From Trichoplax sp. H2 (lineage: Eukaryota; Placozoa; Uniplacotomia; Trichoplacea), in contig NOWV01000183.1 of assembly GCA_003344405.1 (NCBI GenBank), forward strand, positions 1-64,000: a stretch of 64,000 bases of DNA, written 5' to 3'. The translations under genes were made by a program, and so were the position numbers. The stretch's first letter is position 1. Every line of letters starts with the position of its first letter. The notes beneath the pieces were generated by a model, which saw nothing but the letters and a program-made list of their open reading frames with translations, was not told where the DNA came from and did no database searches. Of the stretch, positions 12,390 through 25,100 are shown one piece after another.

Positions 12390-15300
12390 ATTTTTCATGC
12401 CATTAAAAGTTAGCAAGCACGTTTTAGTAGATCATGGCCGACTTCATGGCCATCTGTTTCAAACCTTATCTAATAGGTCAAATTTCATTGATTTAAAAAA
12501 GAAAGGAAAAATAAAAATATGCCAGGATATCATCGTTATTTTTCCATTAGTGAAGTATACTAGTATCACGAGCTCCAATGCTATGTGAGTCTTTTTGAAT
12601 ACATAAATTGGCTAAGAAACATTTAACTCTCTTAACAAAGTATGGTTGAAGTTGTTTGGAGTAACATACACTATTATCACTAAAATGCTGCATTGTAATA
12701 AGCGAGTTTGACTATTTTAAACGTGAGATCAGGCAGTAAGAGTAATTTAAAATTTTACTGCATCTAAACTGGACGACTTAGATTCAGCTTTCTCTATTTC
12801 GTGAATTGTATCAATCTAAAGAAGAGCAAGAAAATATTGGATTATCACATCGCTATTTGAAATTGTCAATAAACAAATTTATTACTGTACTGATTGACCA
12901 TCGATAATACCATGCTGCATCTAAGAATTATCTATCACGTAATATTACTGATATGCAATTATAAACGTAAGGTATTTACCATGGTACTTACTATCAATAT
13001 GGCAGGGCTTAGAGTTTAAAAATTTAAGCGTACGTGTATTGGATAAATTTTTAAAACATTTTGATAAATCCACGAACCTTAACATTGTACATAGCAATAA
13101 CGCTAATTGGCTTATTCAGAGATTTCTTAAAATCTATTTAATATATTTGAACAGTTAAACTACGGTCTCCTCGGTTATTTATTTATTAATAGGAAATAAT
13201 ATAAAATGCAATTATAAAACCAGTAAAAATGTAGTACTTGGTTTTAGTAAGCCTTTTATGACTTGATTTTATTTTTAATTCTTTATTACATTTTTATACA
13301 GTTCTATGCCAATCTATTTCTGAAATAAAATAATAACTAATAATGCTTTCTTAGCATCCGAAAAGATTCTCTTTTAATTAATTAATAAATAGATTGCTTG
13401 TTTGCAAGTGTAGAAACCATCAACTCTTAACAGCCGCTAACGATTGTGCATATTTGATTCGTACACTTCCATTTTCTATAAAGTATTATCACCCGATTGA
13501 TAAACTAAAGCTGTTGAATAATCGAAAAAGGTTCTGCTTTAGAATTAGTTCCTACTAATGCAGTCGTTTGCAGTACTTTTACATTGATAAAAAAGATATT
13601 ATTTAATACAATTACCTCGTAGGAGGAAGCTTTTTTAATATCTAATTATTTTAATTTTATTAAGTGATATATTCAACTCGTAAAAGACAAATTCAGCGAT
13701 TCTCTACATTCAATTCAATAGAATCAAACTGGTCAGCTATTACCGATAGTAAAATTATTTCCAATCTTAGCCGTAACATACATACTATATAGGATAAAGA
13801 CAACGCGGTAAATAGATATTAGGCCTATACTACCAATTACAAGAACGAATTTTTTAGCCTTTATCAGTTCTTTTATTGTAGTCTATAAAAATTTCACAGC
13901 CATGTCCTCTTATATCAATCTAACTAGGTGTCATAAATCTGATGCTTAAAACTAGCAGCATTCGTACTGGTAATCCTACATATTTCTACTGCCTAAAGTA
14001 GCAGCCCAACTTTTAAACAATCAGTTAAATTATGGTCACATTTCGTAAACATCAATTATCGTTAATTGTTTACTAATATAACATATGCAATCATCTATAC
14101 AAATATGCAAAAAATTTTAGGCAAGGCGATTGTTGGCAAAATCCTAAAGTTGATATCTGATTATGCTTATGGTACGATTTCTAAGCAACAGTTGCTAATA
14201 CTATCCCAGTTTGCTGAATTAAGGATAAAGATATTAAACATTTACGGTATTATTCCATTTGAAGAAATGATAGGATTAAGTAGCGAATAAAAGAGTAAAT
14301 GTATCATTATTATTTGGACATCGATATACGTAGTATTATTATGATAATACTGTTATCCGGTAAATAAGTAGTCCAGTAAATTCTGTCAATATCAAAAATA
14401 TTTTGCTAAGATACTCTACGCCTTTTTAGATCGATAAAGATAGCTGAAGCTAATCACTTAAGAGTGGATATATCTGAAATTTGTCATTATTTACTGATTG
14501 ATTGATAACAGAGCAAACGGTATTAAATGCTAGAAATTTCCTGGTTTAATCATATATTGTAGTTAATAGTTAAGAGACTAGAATTAGATCATATTTATAA
14601 ATAAACTATTAGATGTTAAATTCACCTATGGTGAAACTTTCAATAAACTCATCTTTTCCAATAACGAGAATGGGTTTGCAAAGTTAAGCTGTCACTAAAA
14701 TACCAGTACTGGACTGCTATCAATCTCTCAACTTACCCAGACATTGCTCATTATGATATTCGGGATAAAAAATTGATTGTTAATTTGAAATCATAATATC
14801 ATATTTATTATAACTATGGTTTGTTACCGTTTTGTTCCGGTGTTGAAAATGCAGTAGTTGTACAGCAGATTCCTTATAACTTCGATCCGTGACTGGTTTA
14901 AAACTGTATCGAAAAGCGGTTACAGACATTACTAACAAATGATAAGTAAGGATTAGTAATCTGGAGATATCGACTCATATTACAAAATAAAGACTGCTAG
15001 GTATATATTAAAAACTTTATTCTCAGCTATCTGGTCTAATAAGGTGTAAACTTTTATCTCATTGATTTGCTGACGGGAAATAAAAATCGCTGGGATGTTA
15101 GCTAGAGATTGATAGAAGTTGTGCTTGTATTAAAACATTTCACATAAATATAGAATTTCTAATTGAATTTCTTAAATATTTTGGGTCATAATTTTGATAG
15201 AAACTTTAACTCTTTATTACTCCTTTACGTAAAAGTTTCGTTTTTAATATTAGAAGTTCCATTAGTATGCTAGTGTTATCGATATATAGGCAGAAACATG

Positions 15301-16410
15301 CATATAATGATATATATACTTTTAATCTACACTTAAAGTAAAATTTGTTCTGAGCTACTACGTCAAATTTCGTATATCACTCATTGGGTAAGTTTAGAAT
15401 TATAAACCGAGTGATATTGATTCATACATTGAACTGCTAATAATCGGACCTATGAATGTATGATAATTGGTTGTTTAACGAAATAAGCCTGATAATTTAT
15501 TACAATTCATCTATGTTCTAAATAAATAACAAACTGAATTATGAAAAATTATTCCTTTATCTTTAAATATCAGTCTCATTAGATACGACAGCAAAAGTTA
15601 CAGTATAAGTTATTCATATCTTTCACTTAAATAGTTAAGGTAACTTAGCACATGTTGACTGAACTTATCATAAACAGTACTGGTTGCCAAAGTTTCAAGA
15701 TAACATTACTTCAACATAAAGAAAATAAGAGAGGATTATTATAAAGGTAGATAGATAATTGACGTCATATAACGTCACAATCTAGTACTCACTACTCATT
15801 GTTATTCAAATAGATATACTTATTAATTAAAAGCTTAGAATTACAGTATCACAGTCAAAATTAACTAGAAATTTAATAGAAGAATCCTTCTGATTATGAA
15901 ACAATGTAAAACTTGATCCTTGCCTGATGCTAATTTCATCAATGTAAAATAGTATAGGCAATAAATTTATTTTTAATTATGTATTCCGTCTACAAATTTA
16001 ATTGATTATTGTCTTCGTTCACAGGACTGTTTTGTTAACAATGAGACTTTGTATTAAAGTACAAGCAGCCTCTAGCTTCAGTACGTAGCTGTTTAGAATG
16101 ACTTAGGTGATTATACAATAGTAAATTTACTAATGATCGGTAATGTCAATATTGTTATTATTCGCAGTACGATCATTTTTATGATAATAATTGAAGCTAG
16201 CTTTCATGCATGGCATATCTATTGACATAAAATAAAAACAAAATTAGTAACTCTTTTCATTGGTAAACATAATGAGTAGATTAATCTTTATTCTGGATGT
16301 TTTTCTACTTGGTTTATTTGGAGTCAGTAATCGCTAGCAATTCATTTTACTTGGGCTACAGTTCGAGATCCTATATTTTTGTTTTCGTTTTATTCTCATT
16401 TTTTGTTTAG
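12390..16410. other. region between the two LIM genes
   Basis: About 4 kb of AT-rich DNA with no gene I can support. The first 200 bp is probably 3' UTR of LIM gene 1. A 60-codon ATG frame ending at 14290 has no recognisable features. A CRE-type motif pair occurs at 15760-15777. The last part probably holds the promoter of LIM gene 2, and possibly an upstream exon. Confidence 0.6.
15760..15777. promoter_or_regulatory. CRE-like palindrome plus half site
   Basis: A perfect CREB/ATF palindrome, TGACGTCA, at 15760-15767 is followed four bases later by a half site, ACGTCA, at 15772-15777. It lies about 640 bp upstream of the first recognised exon of LIM gene 2. Regulation of that gene by bZIP factors is an inference from position only. 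Confidence 0.3.
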
Positions 16411-16485
16411 ATTCTGACAACTAGAGTTGACGTTGTCGATTACAAATTTACTTACCTAGATCTAGCTTTGACCGCCGATCGTATC

Positions 16486-19400
16486 ATGGGTGTTTTATAT
16501 CAAAAAAAATTATCTTATCGTCATGGCCAGCATAAACAGCCTGATAATTCGCCACCGGTAGCAAGTGCTACCGGTCAAGTCTTAAACTTTACTACCACTC
16601 CTACTATTAAGCGTAAACAAGGAAATAATTACAAAAGTAAGTTAAAGTCGATCAATTTTTTAAAATAATCCTGTATGTTTTCCAAATTGACATTTGATTA
16701 TCATTAGTCATCGTATTCATTATTGAGGAAGTATGTATCTCAGTTTCGATACTCTTAGCTCTAAATTGATGCCTTTTATTGCTATTTCCTAAGTTAAAAC
16801 CTCTCGAAAATATCATTAGCCCTCTTCATGATTCTATATATTTTCTCACTACCATAATTTTTCAATTCAGTAGTACTAAATAACGACGGCTATAACATAT
16901 TTTTATGAAGGTCTATTTTAAGCAGACACTTAAAAATTAGCATGTTATCATCTTCTGTAGACACTAAACGCATTGCATTAAACTCATTCTTAGAAATATT
17001 GTTAATTGTTTGAAAATTGTCTGTAGATTTGTTCTTGTCAACTTTTCAACATTTTCCATGAAACTTCTTGATACCATTCGTCTCGTATACGTTATTGTAA
17101 TTCTTGGAGACTATTCCGTTCTAGCAGAGTTCTCGAAATTAAAAGTTCCATTCGTTTCTTTACCCTAATTAAATATCATTGATTTATATAATGCCCGGAT
17201 ATCTAATAGCTTGTTATATTGTATGCCCTTATATAATCCATTTTATTTTATCCTTGACAATGCTGCTTGCTAATGCAGTGCTTGTTCAGCTCATAGGATC
17301 ATTACGACATCATTTAGCAGTTTTTAAATGTTCTATTTGGATGAAGATGCAATTAACTTCATACTATAACCGTAAATATCATGTTGTTCAAACATCTAAT
17401 AATGATTAATATCATTTGGCTTAATGAAACCAAGACATTCATCAGGCTCATCGAGCCGATCATAAAACACTCGGCCCAGAGCTTACAGTGATTGCAAGAA
17501 TCCGTCTGCTCACATTCTAGTAAATATAGAAACCATTCCATTATATGGTCGTTGCTCCATCTGCTCTCTTAGATCATAACTTAATTTTGATAGTGGATAA
17601 ATAGTCTTCCATATATCTTTTCATAAATAAAATGCTAGTTATTTGAATTTGTCATTAGGGCTATAATATTTCAATTAAATGACTATTCTTTAAACCATTT
17701 TCATGCCCATGAGTAATTCGGAAATTCGTACTTATCATACTACAAAAGCAATTATGCGATAACCTTAAGATCAGTACCTTATAAAATTTGATGTGCTATA
17801 AATCATGCTTCTCTTTTGCACATTTTCATATATCTCTTTAAGTATTCCCCTTATTTGATTGTTGCTTTGTAGAGGTCAGCAGAATTACAGCTACCCCAGA
17901 GATTTCATTGCAATTTATTGCATATAAGTAATCAATATTATTTAAAAAAGTAAAACCACAGCTGCAACTTTTGATTTGCATATCTCAATCTTCATATGCT
18001 AAAATATTTTTGAAACAAGATCATACGTACTATAAAGAAATCGATTCTCAGATCGAGTAAGATTAGGTACAAAAATTGACAGAGGTATTTTTATATCATG
18101 TCCTTGTTCCAAAAGTTTGATCGCAATTGTCTCTAGCCACTATATGGCGAACCAAAAATATAAAATTAGTAGATATCCAGTTGTTTATGTTTCATTTCTT
18201 CATTTATGATTTAAGGAACTGGCCGATTAGTTACCATTAATGTCGGCTATTATGCGAAAAATGAGGACCAATATTATACATATCGTATGTGCCACCCTGA
18301 AACAAAGGAATTATGCTTTTACTGTCATGAATATCTCGAAAATCAGGCTGTTGAGATGAATAAGAACAGATATCATCTGGAATGCTTCGATGAGTATATA
18401 CTAAGGTAATTAAAATATTTAATCCAACCGTAACATTTGTTGTCCAAAATTATATAATTACAATCAGTCGAGTTAATTTCTCATAAACGTTATTCTTCTT
18501 GATTGGAATAGGTCGTATAAATATAATAATAAAAATTACATCCACGTTCGTATATTAATTAGCTATGAGATCATTTTAGCTTAACTTCTCTAGTATAGAG
18601 GGCTAAATCTAAGTCAAAAATTATACTTCACCTTATTAGTAAATAATGTCATCATGATATAAAACGCAATAGAAAAAATATTTTCCAAGAAAATACTTCT
18701 AAACATATTCACTTTTATTCATCTTCCAAGGACCCCTATCTCCGTGTAATGTAATTATGATTTATAATTTATATTACTAATAATTTATAAAATTCCAGAG
18801 CTAATAAGAAATCGCGATTAAAATTACTGTAATGATTAATGTAGAAAGTTTACTAACTATAGATAAGGAATTTGATTAGATGAATGAAATAAAACAAATG
18901 TTGAATATGAATGATATAATTATTGACGGCTTCTTCGAGCATATATAAAGCAGAAGTTGATCAAGCATTAGTAAAGAAGCTATTTCTAACAATATTCTAC
19001 TCAAACAATGATGACAGGAAATAAGTTAGATGGCCAATATTATTGACTTCCGCGAAATTAATTATGTAGATTTATGGTTTTTATGCATTTTGTAGTAAAA
19101 TATCAGACGGACTTCAGACTACGGCCAGTTCTGATCAAAAATCCGACACGGTTTCTTCCATGGACTACGTAATGAAAAATTTTTTGTCAAGTATGTATTT
19201 TTGCTTTACGACGTCCATAGCTATTGCTAATTCTCCTATTTCTTTAGCATAAATTATTATTAATAAAGTCATACAGTCTAGGTAATGTAGTTATAATTTA
19301 AATGGTGAAAATTTTAATAATGCTGCTATAAGCAATATTCAGACTGCTACAGAATTGTACTGATAGAATGTTTAGGACTCCTCTAAATGACGCTTGCTAC

Positions 19401-22153
19401 AGTGCTAACTAGTCGTTTCGAATAAGCATACGCGTACCTATGATTTTAGTGTCTTCAAGTATTGTTAATATTCGTTACCAATCATCAACAGAATGTGGCG
19501 GCTGTCAAAAAGAAATTGAAAATTATCATGGAATATTCGCCCTAGAACAGCAATGGCATCCTTCCTGCTTTAAATGCCATCATTGCGGCAAACTGCTAAA
19601 TGAAGATTATGCTGGAAGGTAAAATGAACATAATGCATTTTATGTTGCTGATACAAGTGTTGATGTTAACTTAGACTACAAAATAGAATCTATAACGTGA
19701 CACTAGAGAAAAATAATTATTAAAAAAAATTTTAAACTCGTAATTCGCCATTAAAGGATTAATTATCGAAGTATTTTATCATAGCCAGTATAATACACGA
19801 TAGAAATGTTAAACCTCTAAACTTACTATCTTTCGTTGTAATAATCCCAGCTGCACGCCTTATAGTATATTACTACGTAGCCTCTGTGTGAGGTACATAG
19901 TCAGTTATCATATTCTTGCACCATTAATAAATTCAATTGTATCTAGCTAATGTAATTCGAAAAACAAGAAATATATACTATAGTATGTATCGTCAAAGTA
20001 GATCATTACTTGTTTCCATCTCCAACTTGAGTTAAGAAAAGAAATTCGACTATTATCTTAGAAGTTCGGTAGTAAGCACCTTACAATCACTGTAGATGCG
20101 ATGCATTTAATTCCAGCAGTTATCATCTACTTCAAGAAATGCTTTAATTTTTCAAATACGATAATTAAGATTTACTTTAATTGCTGTTTATATTATTCTC
20201 AATTTTTGTTTAACGCGGTTTATAATTATTAAATATACTGTTATATGAATTCTTTAATGATCGATCAAATGTGGCTGTGTAATGAATCCATGACAGAAAT
20301 CGCAAGCCTTATTGCTTGGATGATTTTCGGCAGCTATTTGGTGTATTCTGTACTGGGTGCCAGCATTACATTGATGGAGAATTTCTTGAGGTAGGATTGA
20401 TGTAGGAGATCTATTAGTGGCCGCCTAAAACAAATACGGTATTATTTCTGAGCTACATTATCCTTCTAATATGATCATGAATAAAGAGGTCATTGTTAAA
20501 TAAATTATCACCCTTTATTTGCCCACCAATTTACATCGGGCGATATATTATCAATAGATAACAATATTTGCGTGGCTTAACAGAATTACTATATCAAAGA
20601 CTGTGGCTTTATTGAATAATCGAAAAATCAAAAAAATTATTACCGTAGCGTAGAAATTTCCAACAGGCGTTACTTAATCATTAGCGGTTAATGTAATTCA
20701 TTTGATATGATTTTATTAGATTGGCGAGAACAACTTTCATACAGCCTGCGCCGTCTGCACAAAATGTAAGAAACCTTTTCTCGAGGAAATTGAAGCTGTT
20801 GTTATCAACGATAAATTATGGCATAAAGAATGCCAATACCTTGAAGGTAACTATTTTATAGGATTTAATGTTATGCTTCTATTTATGTCAGAAATTATTA
20901 CAATATGGTAAATAGTTTCGAATCCATCTAGATGACGATACTAAACGTTCATCACCGACGGCTACGCGTGCAGAAGTCTCGTCTAAATTAGAGAGTCCTG
21001 CTAGTCCAATCAGTAAACCAACCTTTACGAATTTGGTTGTGCTAAGATGTGCAAGTACCGAGCAATTGCAAAATATTGGTCAGCGAGGGCGTACCTATAG
21101 TGATTCCGCTGCTTTCAGTGACATTCAAAATCCAAGTCGTTGCCGAACAGTAACTATTAACGGCCGCGTAATGCTAGGCAACAGAGATGGTTCTTGCAGT
21201 CCTTCTAGTTCACTGCCTGATCGTCAGATAAGTCATAGGAGAAACAGAATTTCAGATCCAGTTTCATCGACATCGCTGGTAGAAGCTATAGCTACACCAC
21301 CATCCAGGAGGAGGCTGCATAGTGCCACCACCAGCTCAACTAGCAGCGCCGTAAAAACTAGTCTAATTCTGCACAAAGGCAATTTCAGTAACAGCAAGAG
21401 TCAGGTTCCAACATTACAATCTAGCCCTTTGAGTCAGCGAAAAACTAGTATGTATCTAGATTGATTTTAAAATTTTTAATAAATAATTAATTAAATAAAA
21501 ATTACATCATTTACTTTTACCTAATTGACTTTCATGATTGCTAACATAAATTACTCCTACACTTCTATTGCCAGTTTAAGATTTCGTATCGATTCGGTTT
21601 TAAAGTTTTTTTATTGTATTTAAATTTACATCTCCCTGCGGATCATTATTTTGATTATAATATCGGATAGTCAGCTTGCAAACTATGCAATACATCAAGA
21701 TTGAGTGTAGTAATTCTCAAATCGTTACCATTATAAAGTTCAAATTTAATTTTGATTCATTTGATTTTCATAAACTCGAATTAAATAGATTTTATGCTGA
21801 TTCTGACAAGTATCTTGTTAATGTTTGGTATATCTAGAAACAAGTAGTGAAAAGATTTTAAATATTGCAAGTCAATCAAATTTAAAATAAAGTATTTTCC
21901 CTAAAAATTTTATTCTCGTGTTATCGTAGTTGCAATTTGTTCTGTTGATGGTTAAAAAATTTTGTATAATATGTAAAGTGTGTTTCCGATATAGGTAACA
22001 ATTAACTTAATTGTGCTTTAACTAATTTTCTTAGGTGAAACAATCACTTCCTGCACAACTCATAAAAAACATATCACTATTTCACGGAAAGGGGCCTCTT
22101 TACCAGCAATCACACGACCCAGCGCAACCATAGTACATCAAGATTCAAAATAG
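16486..22153 (+). CDS. ABLIM-like: abLIM-like LIM-domain protein, gene 2 (diverged tandem copy)
   Basis: Second abLIM-type gene, 472 aa as modelled. Exons: 16486-16636, 18216-18405, 19096-19190, 19492-19618, 20297-20390, 20720-20846, 20932-21447, 22035-22153. Exons 3-5 (95, 127, 94 nt) have exactly the lengths and phases of their gene 1 counterparts. LIM1 is dead: its region (VTINVGYYAKNEDQYYTY) keeps the shape but lacks the cysteines. LIM2 keeps only one finger (C84, C87, H104, C107). LIM3 is complete (C147, C150, H168, C171, C174, C177, C194, D197), as is LIM4 (C206, C209, H226, C229, C232, C235, H254, C257). The tail is Ser/Arg-rich, without a villin headpiece. The 5' end is uncertain: the frame is open back to a strong acceptor-like TTTTTGTTTAG at 16410, so exon 1 could be internal. 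Exon 7 can also be read through to a stop at 21464 with AATAAA at 21478, giving a shorter isoform. Confidence 0.8.
17282..17409 (+). pseudogene. possible LIM1 exon relic in LIM gene 2 intron 1
   Basis: One frame reads HHLAVFKCSIW followed by QLTSYYNRKYHV, resembling the centre of a LIM domain (HxxCFxCxxC, then a hydrophobic/aromatic strand) with V and W where cysteines should be. It lies in the intron where the missing LIM1 exon of gene 2 would be expected. The first half is not recognisable and no donor fits. Chance similarity is quite possible. Confidence 0.2.
21478..21483 (+). promoter_or_regulatory. candidate poly(A) signal for the short LIM gene 2 isoform
   Basis: AATAAA 14 bases after the read-through stop (21462-21464), with a second AATAAA near 21495. 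It supports an isoform that retains the last intron's 5' end instead of splicing to 22035. Confidence 0.35.
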
Positions 22154-25100
22154 GCAATTACTGGCAGGTCGATAAAGATTTAAACTAAGTATTCCTTAAT
22201 TGATATTATTATCAGGAAGGGGTATTGTGTTCACATTTACAATTATTATAATACGTACATGCTTGCTTATATTTAGAAGTAAGTCTAGAAAATTATTAAT
22301 TTGCTTATTTTAAATGACGCATAGAAAGGAGTTGCATACTTGCCGATATTAAGGTGTGAGTTTATTAATTAAGCGATTTACTTACTTTAATGGGGCAATG
22401 AAAGAAGTTACTACGCAGGACTGTAGTCCTATCTTTCTGTATTAGGTATGATATACCATATTTTTGTTGTACACTCTTTCAAGTATCTTGTCCAATGGAC
22501 TTGTAAACAGCATTTTCTTTACATATTTACTGTCTTAATGGTACACTAGATTAATTGATAATATTTAACAATGGATTTTAATCATTAAACACCTTATCGT
22601 CCTAAGCAAAATAAAGATCATCAAAACTAGATTTTGAATATTTTCATTGGTCACAGCCTATACCAAGATAGAGTAGATCTATACCTCTTGTAGGATATTT
22701 TTCATTGTGTACATGTCTGTATTACCTAGCCTTGATAGCTCTCCTACTCGATATATACCTCATTTTTCGTTCTTTATGCTAATTAAGTAACCTAGACTGC
22801 AGTACGGTAGTATACGGTGCCAGTTACTTAATCCGAAACGAAAGATTTTGTGATCGTGATAATTGATGACTAATATGCAGATATCTCACAAACCACGTTG
22901 GCAATGTTTACTTTTCATCGCCAATAAAAGAACAATTGACCTTCAACTGGAGATATTATCATAAAAACTACTGCAGAATTTATAATATATACTGCTCTCT
23001 AATAATCCGATTTGGTGATACTTAGGGCATAAAATTAGAAAATTCTTCTACAAGTGCAGTATTAATTGTTACTATATATTCTTAATGGGACATTATGGTA
23101 TCTAATCAAGAAATTAAATAACGTGATATATTCTCAAGCATAAAGCGAACAAATTATGATAAGTCATAATGGCATGAGCAACTGGATATTTTATCATCAA
23201 TTCTGATTTGATCAATGGAAACGAAAACATTTTAACAACAAAAACGGTTGTCGATTTATAACGTTTATTGAACTATTCATCAATAGCATTCAATCCAGAT
23301 AGGTACCGAGATAAACAAAATATCAAGAAATAAGAAGATATTATGATTCTATTTACATTTATATTCCCTTTTTATTGACTTAGAAAAATTACAGAACAAG
23401 TAGCAAAAGTAGATTGTACGATTTTATGTGGTCTTTTTGGTCTATTCGTGTGATACCAACGACTAGTATCATTAATCGTAATTTATCTGTATCTCTCCAT
23501 GTAGCTTGAGCTTCGTAGATTTAATATAAATATGAAAATTGTCATAGTTGATAACTTTGATGACGATTTCTAAATAAAATCTGGGAAATTACTCAGTTGC
23601 ATGGCTATTGCGCTTCATATATACCATATCAGATAACTATTTAGGTTTATGGCGAGTGAAATTAAAAACATACCAAGTTTGATAACTGGCTTGTTCAGAT
23701 TAATGTACAAATGCAATTGTTGTTTTCATTATCAGCTTTCATGATAATGTAATTCAAGCAAAGATATTAATTTATTTAACATTCTGGTTGGAATTTGGAT
23801 TACCTTAAAGCTTAAATTAAACCTTTAGTCTAATTATGAACACTTTCGACTTCTACTTCATATATACGAGTAATATTTCACTGCAAGCTATTTTTTATTA
23901 CTTAACTTCGATACGATATTTTTAACTTAGCAAAATCTATCTAAATTATGTTGAGTGAAGGTAGCTACACATTTATGTTCATAATTAAATCAAATTCAAA
24001 CAATCTGATTGTCAACATTTTCTACATCATAGGAATGTCGAATAGACTAAGAAATCGATATTACTGTAGACATAATCTATTCTACAGTATAATCATCATC
24101 TCACCTATAAAAATTTATTATTGAATCAAAATACTGATCAGAACGTCATTTGTTTAGTAAAAATATGCGATCGATATGGTTATTCTTCGATTACAATAGC
24201 TAACATAATCAAGCAATTTGCTATAAACAGCAAAAATCAATTCTTAGATAACGTGGGAATTTTTTTATTTATGTGTTATTTCAGATCATAACTAATATAT
24301 TATGATTAATTTTTTAGCTAGAAATAACATTTATATTTGTAAGATCTAGCTTATTTCACTTAGATTAAATTAGCCCTCTTTTCTAAAACTAGCAAAAATT
24401 ATCCTGTATCACAACAATGATACTTCTATCTAGAGTATTATTTTCTAATAGTCACTTAAAAAATCTATCCGAGGCGTTACAATATTGCATGTATCTGCAT
24501 ATTTATTAGTTGTTACCCGGCCTTTTAAATTCGTTGGATAACTCATAGTTAGGAAAGACAAAATATGTGTTTTTATATGTCACAAACCAGCTTCGTGACA
24601 AACATAAGGTAAAACAAATCTCTGAATTACTGTAGTCTCTGGGATTCAGTTTCCCTTAACTATCTCATAAGAATTTAGACGCCTTTGCTTCTACGTTAAG
24701 CAAATATAGAACTCTGCTTTATTCAACTATCTGCCGAGCTTAAATACCCTTCGGCAGCTGCTATCAAGTATGAGTCATAACAGTTCATGAAATTTAGTTC
24801 ATATTGGATAGATAAATTAATACAGAAATTATTTATCATCTTAGACATGTACTGAACGATTCTAGATGATTAGATTACAGTAGGTCTATACACAGAATTA
24901 TTTATAGTATCCTCTATAATTGAATATCTTCAGAATATTCGTCACAAGCGTTACAAGACATAGCATTATAATCAATTAACATTAGTTACCTTAGAGAGCT
25001 CTTACGACACTACAGCATAATTTACTGTAACAAAATACTAATTACTGTAGTTCTTACTGTAAGTCATTATTAGTTATCTTCATATATAAATGTTAACCAC

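Noticed and set aside
12397-12588. Frame after LIM gene 1 stop, checked for a villin headpiece
   Set aside because: Contains LKKKGKIK but no headpiece pattern (no PLWxxxxLKKK-type motif); best read as 3' UTR.
14066-14290. 74-codon frame between the LIM genes
   Set aside because: Non-ATG start, Ile/Lys-biased, no domain and no fitting splice partners.
20910-20925. TTTCGAATCC, resembling a tRNA B box
   Set aside because: No matching A box or cloverleaf arms upstream; it lies in the last part of a LIM gene 2 intron.
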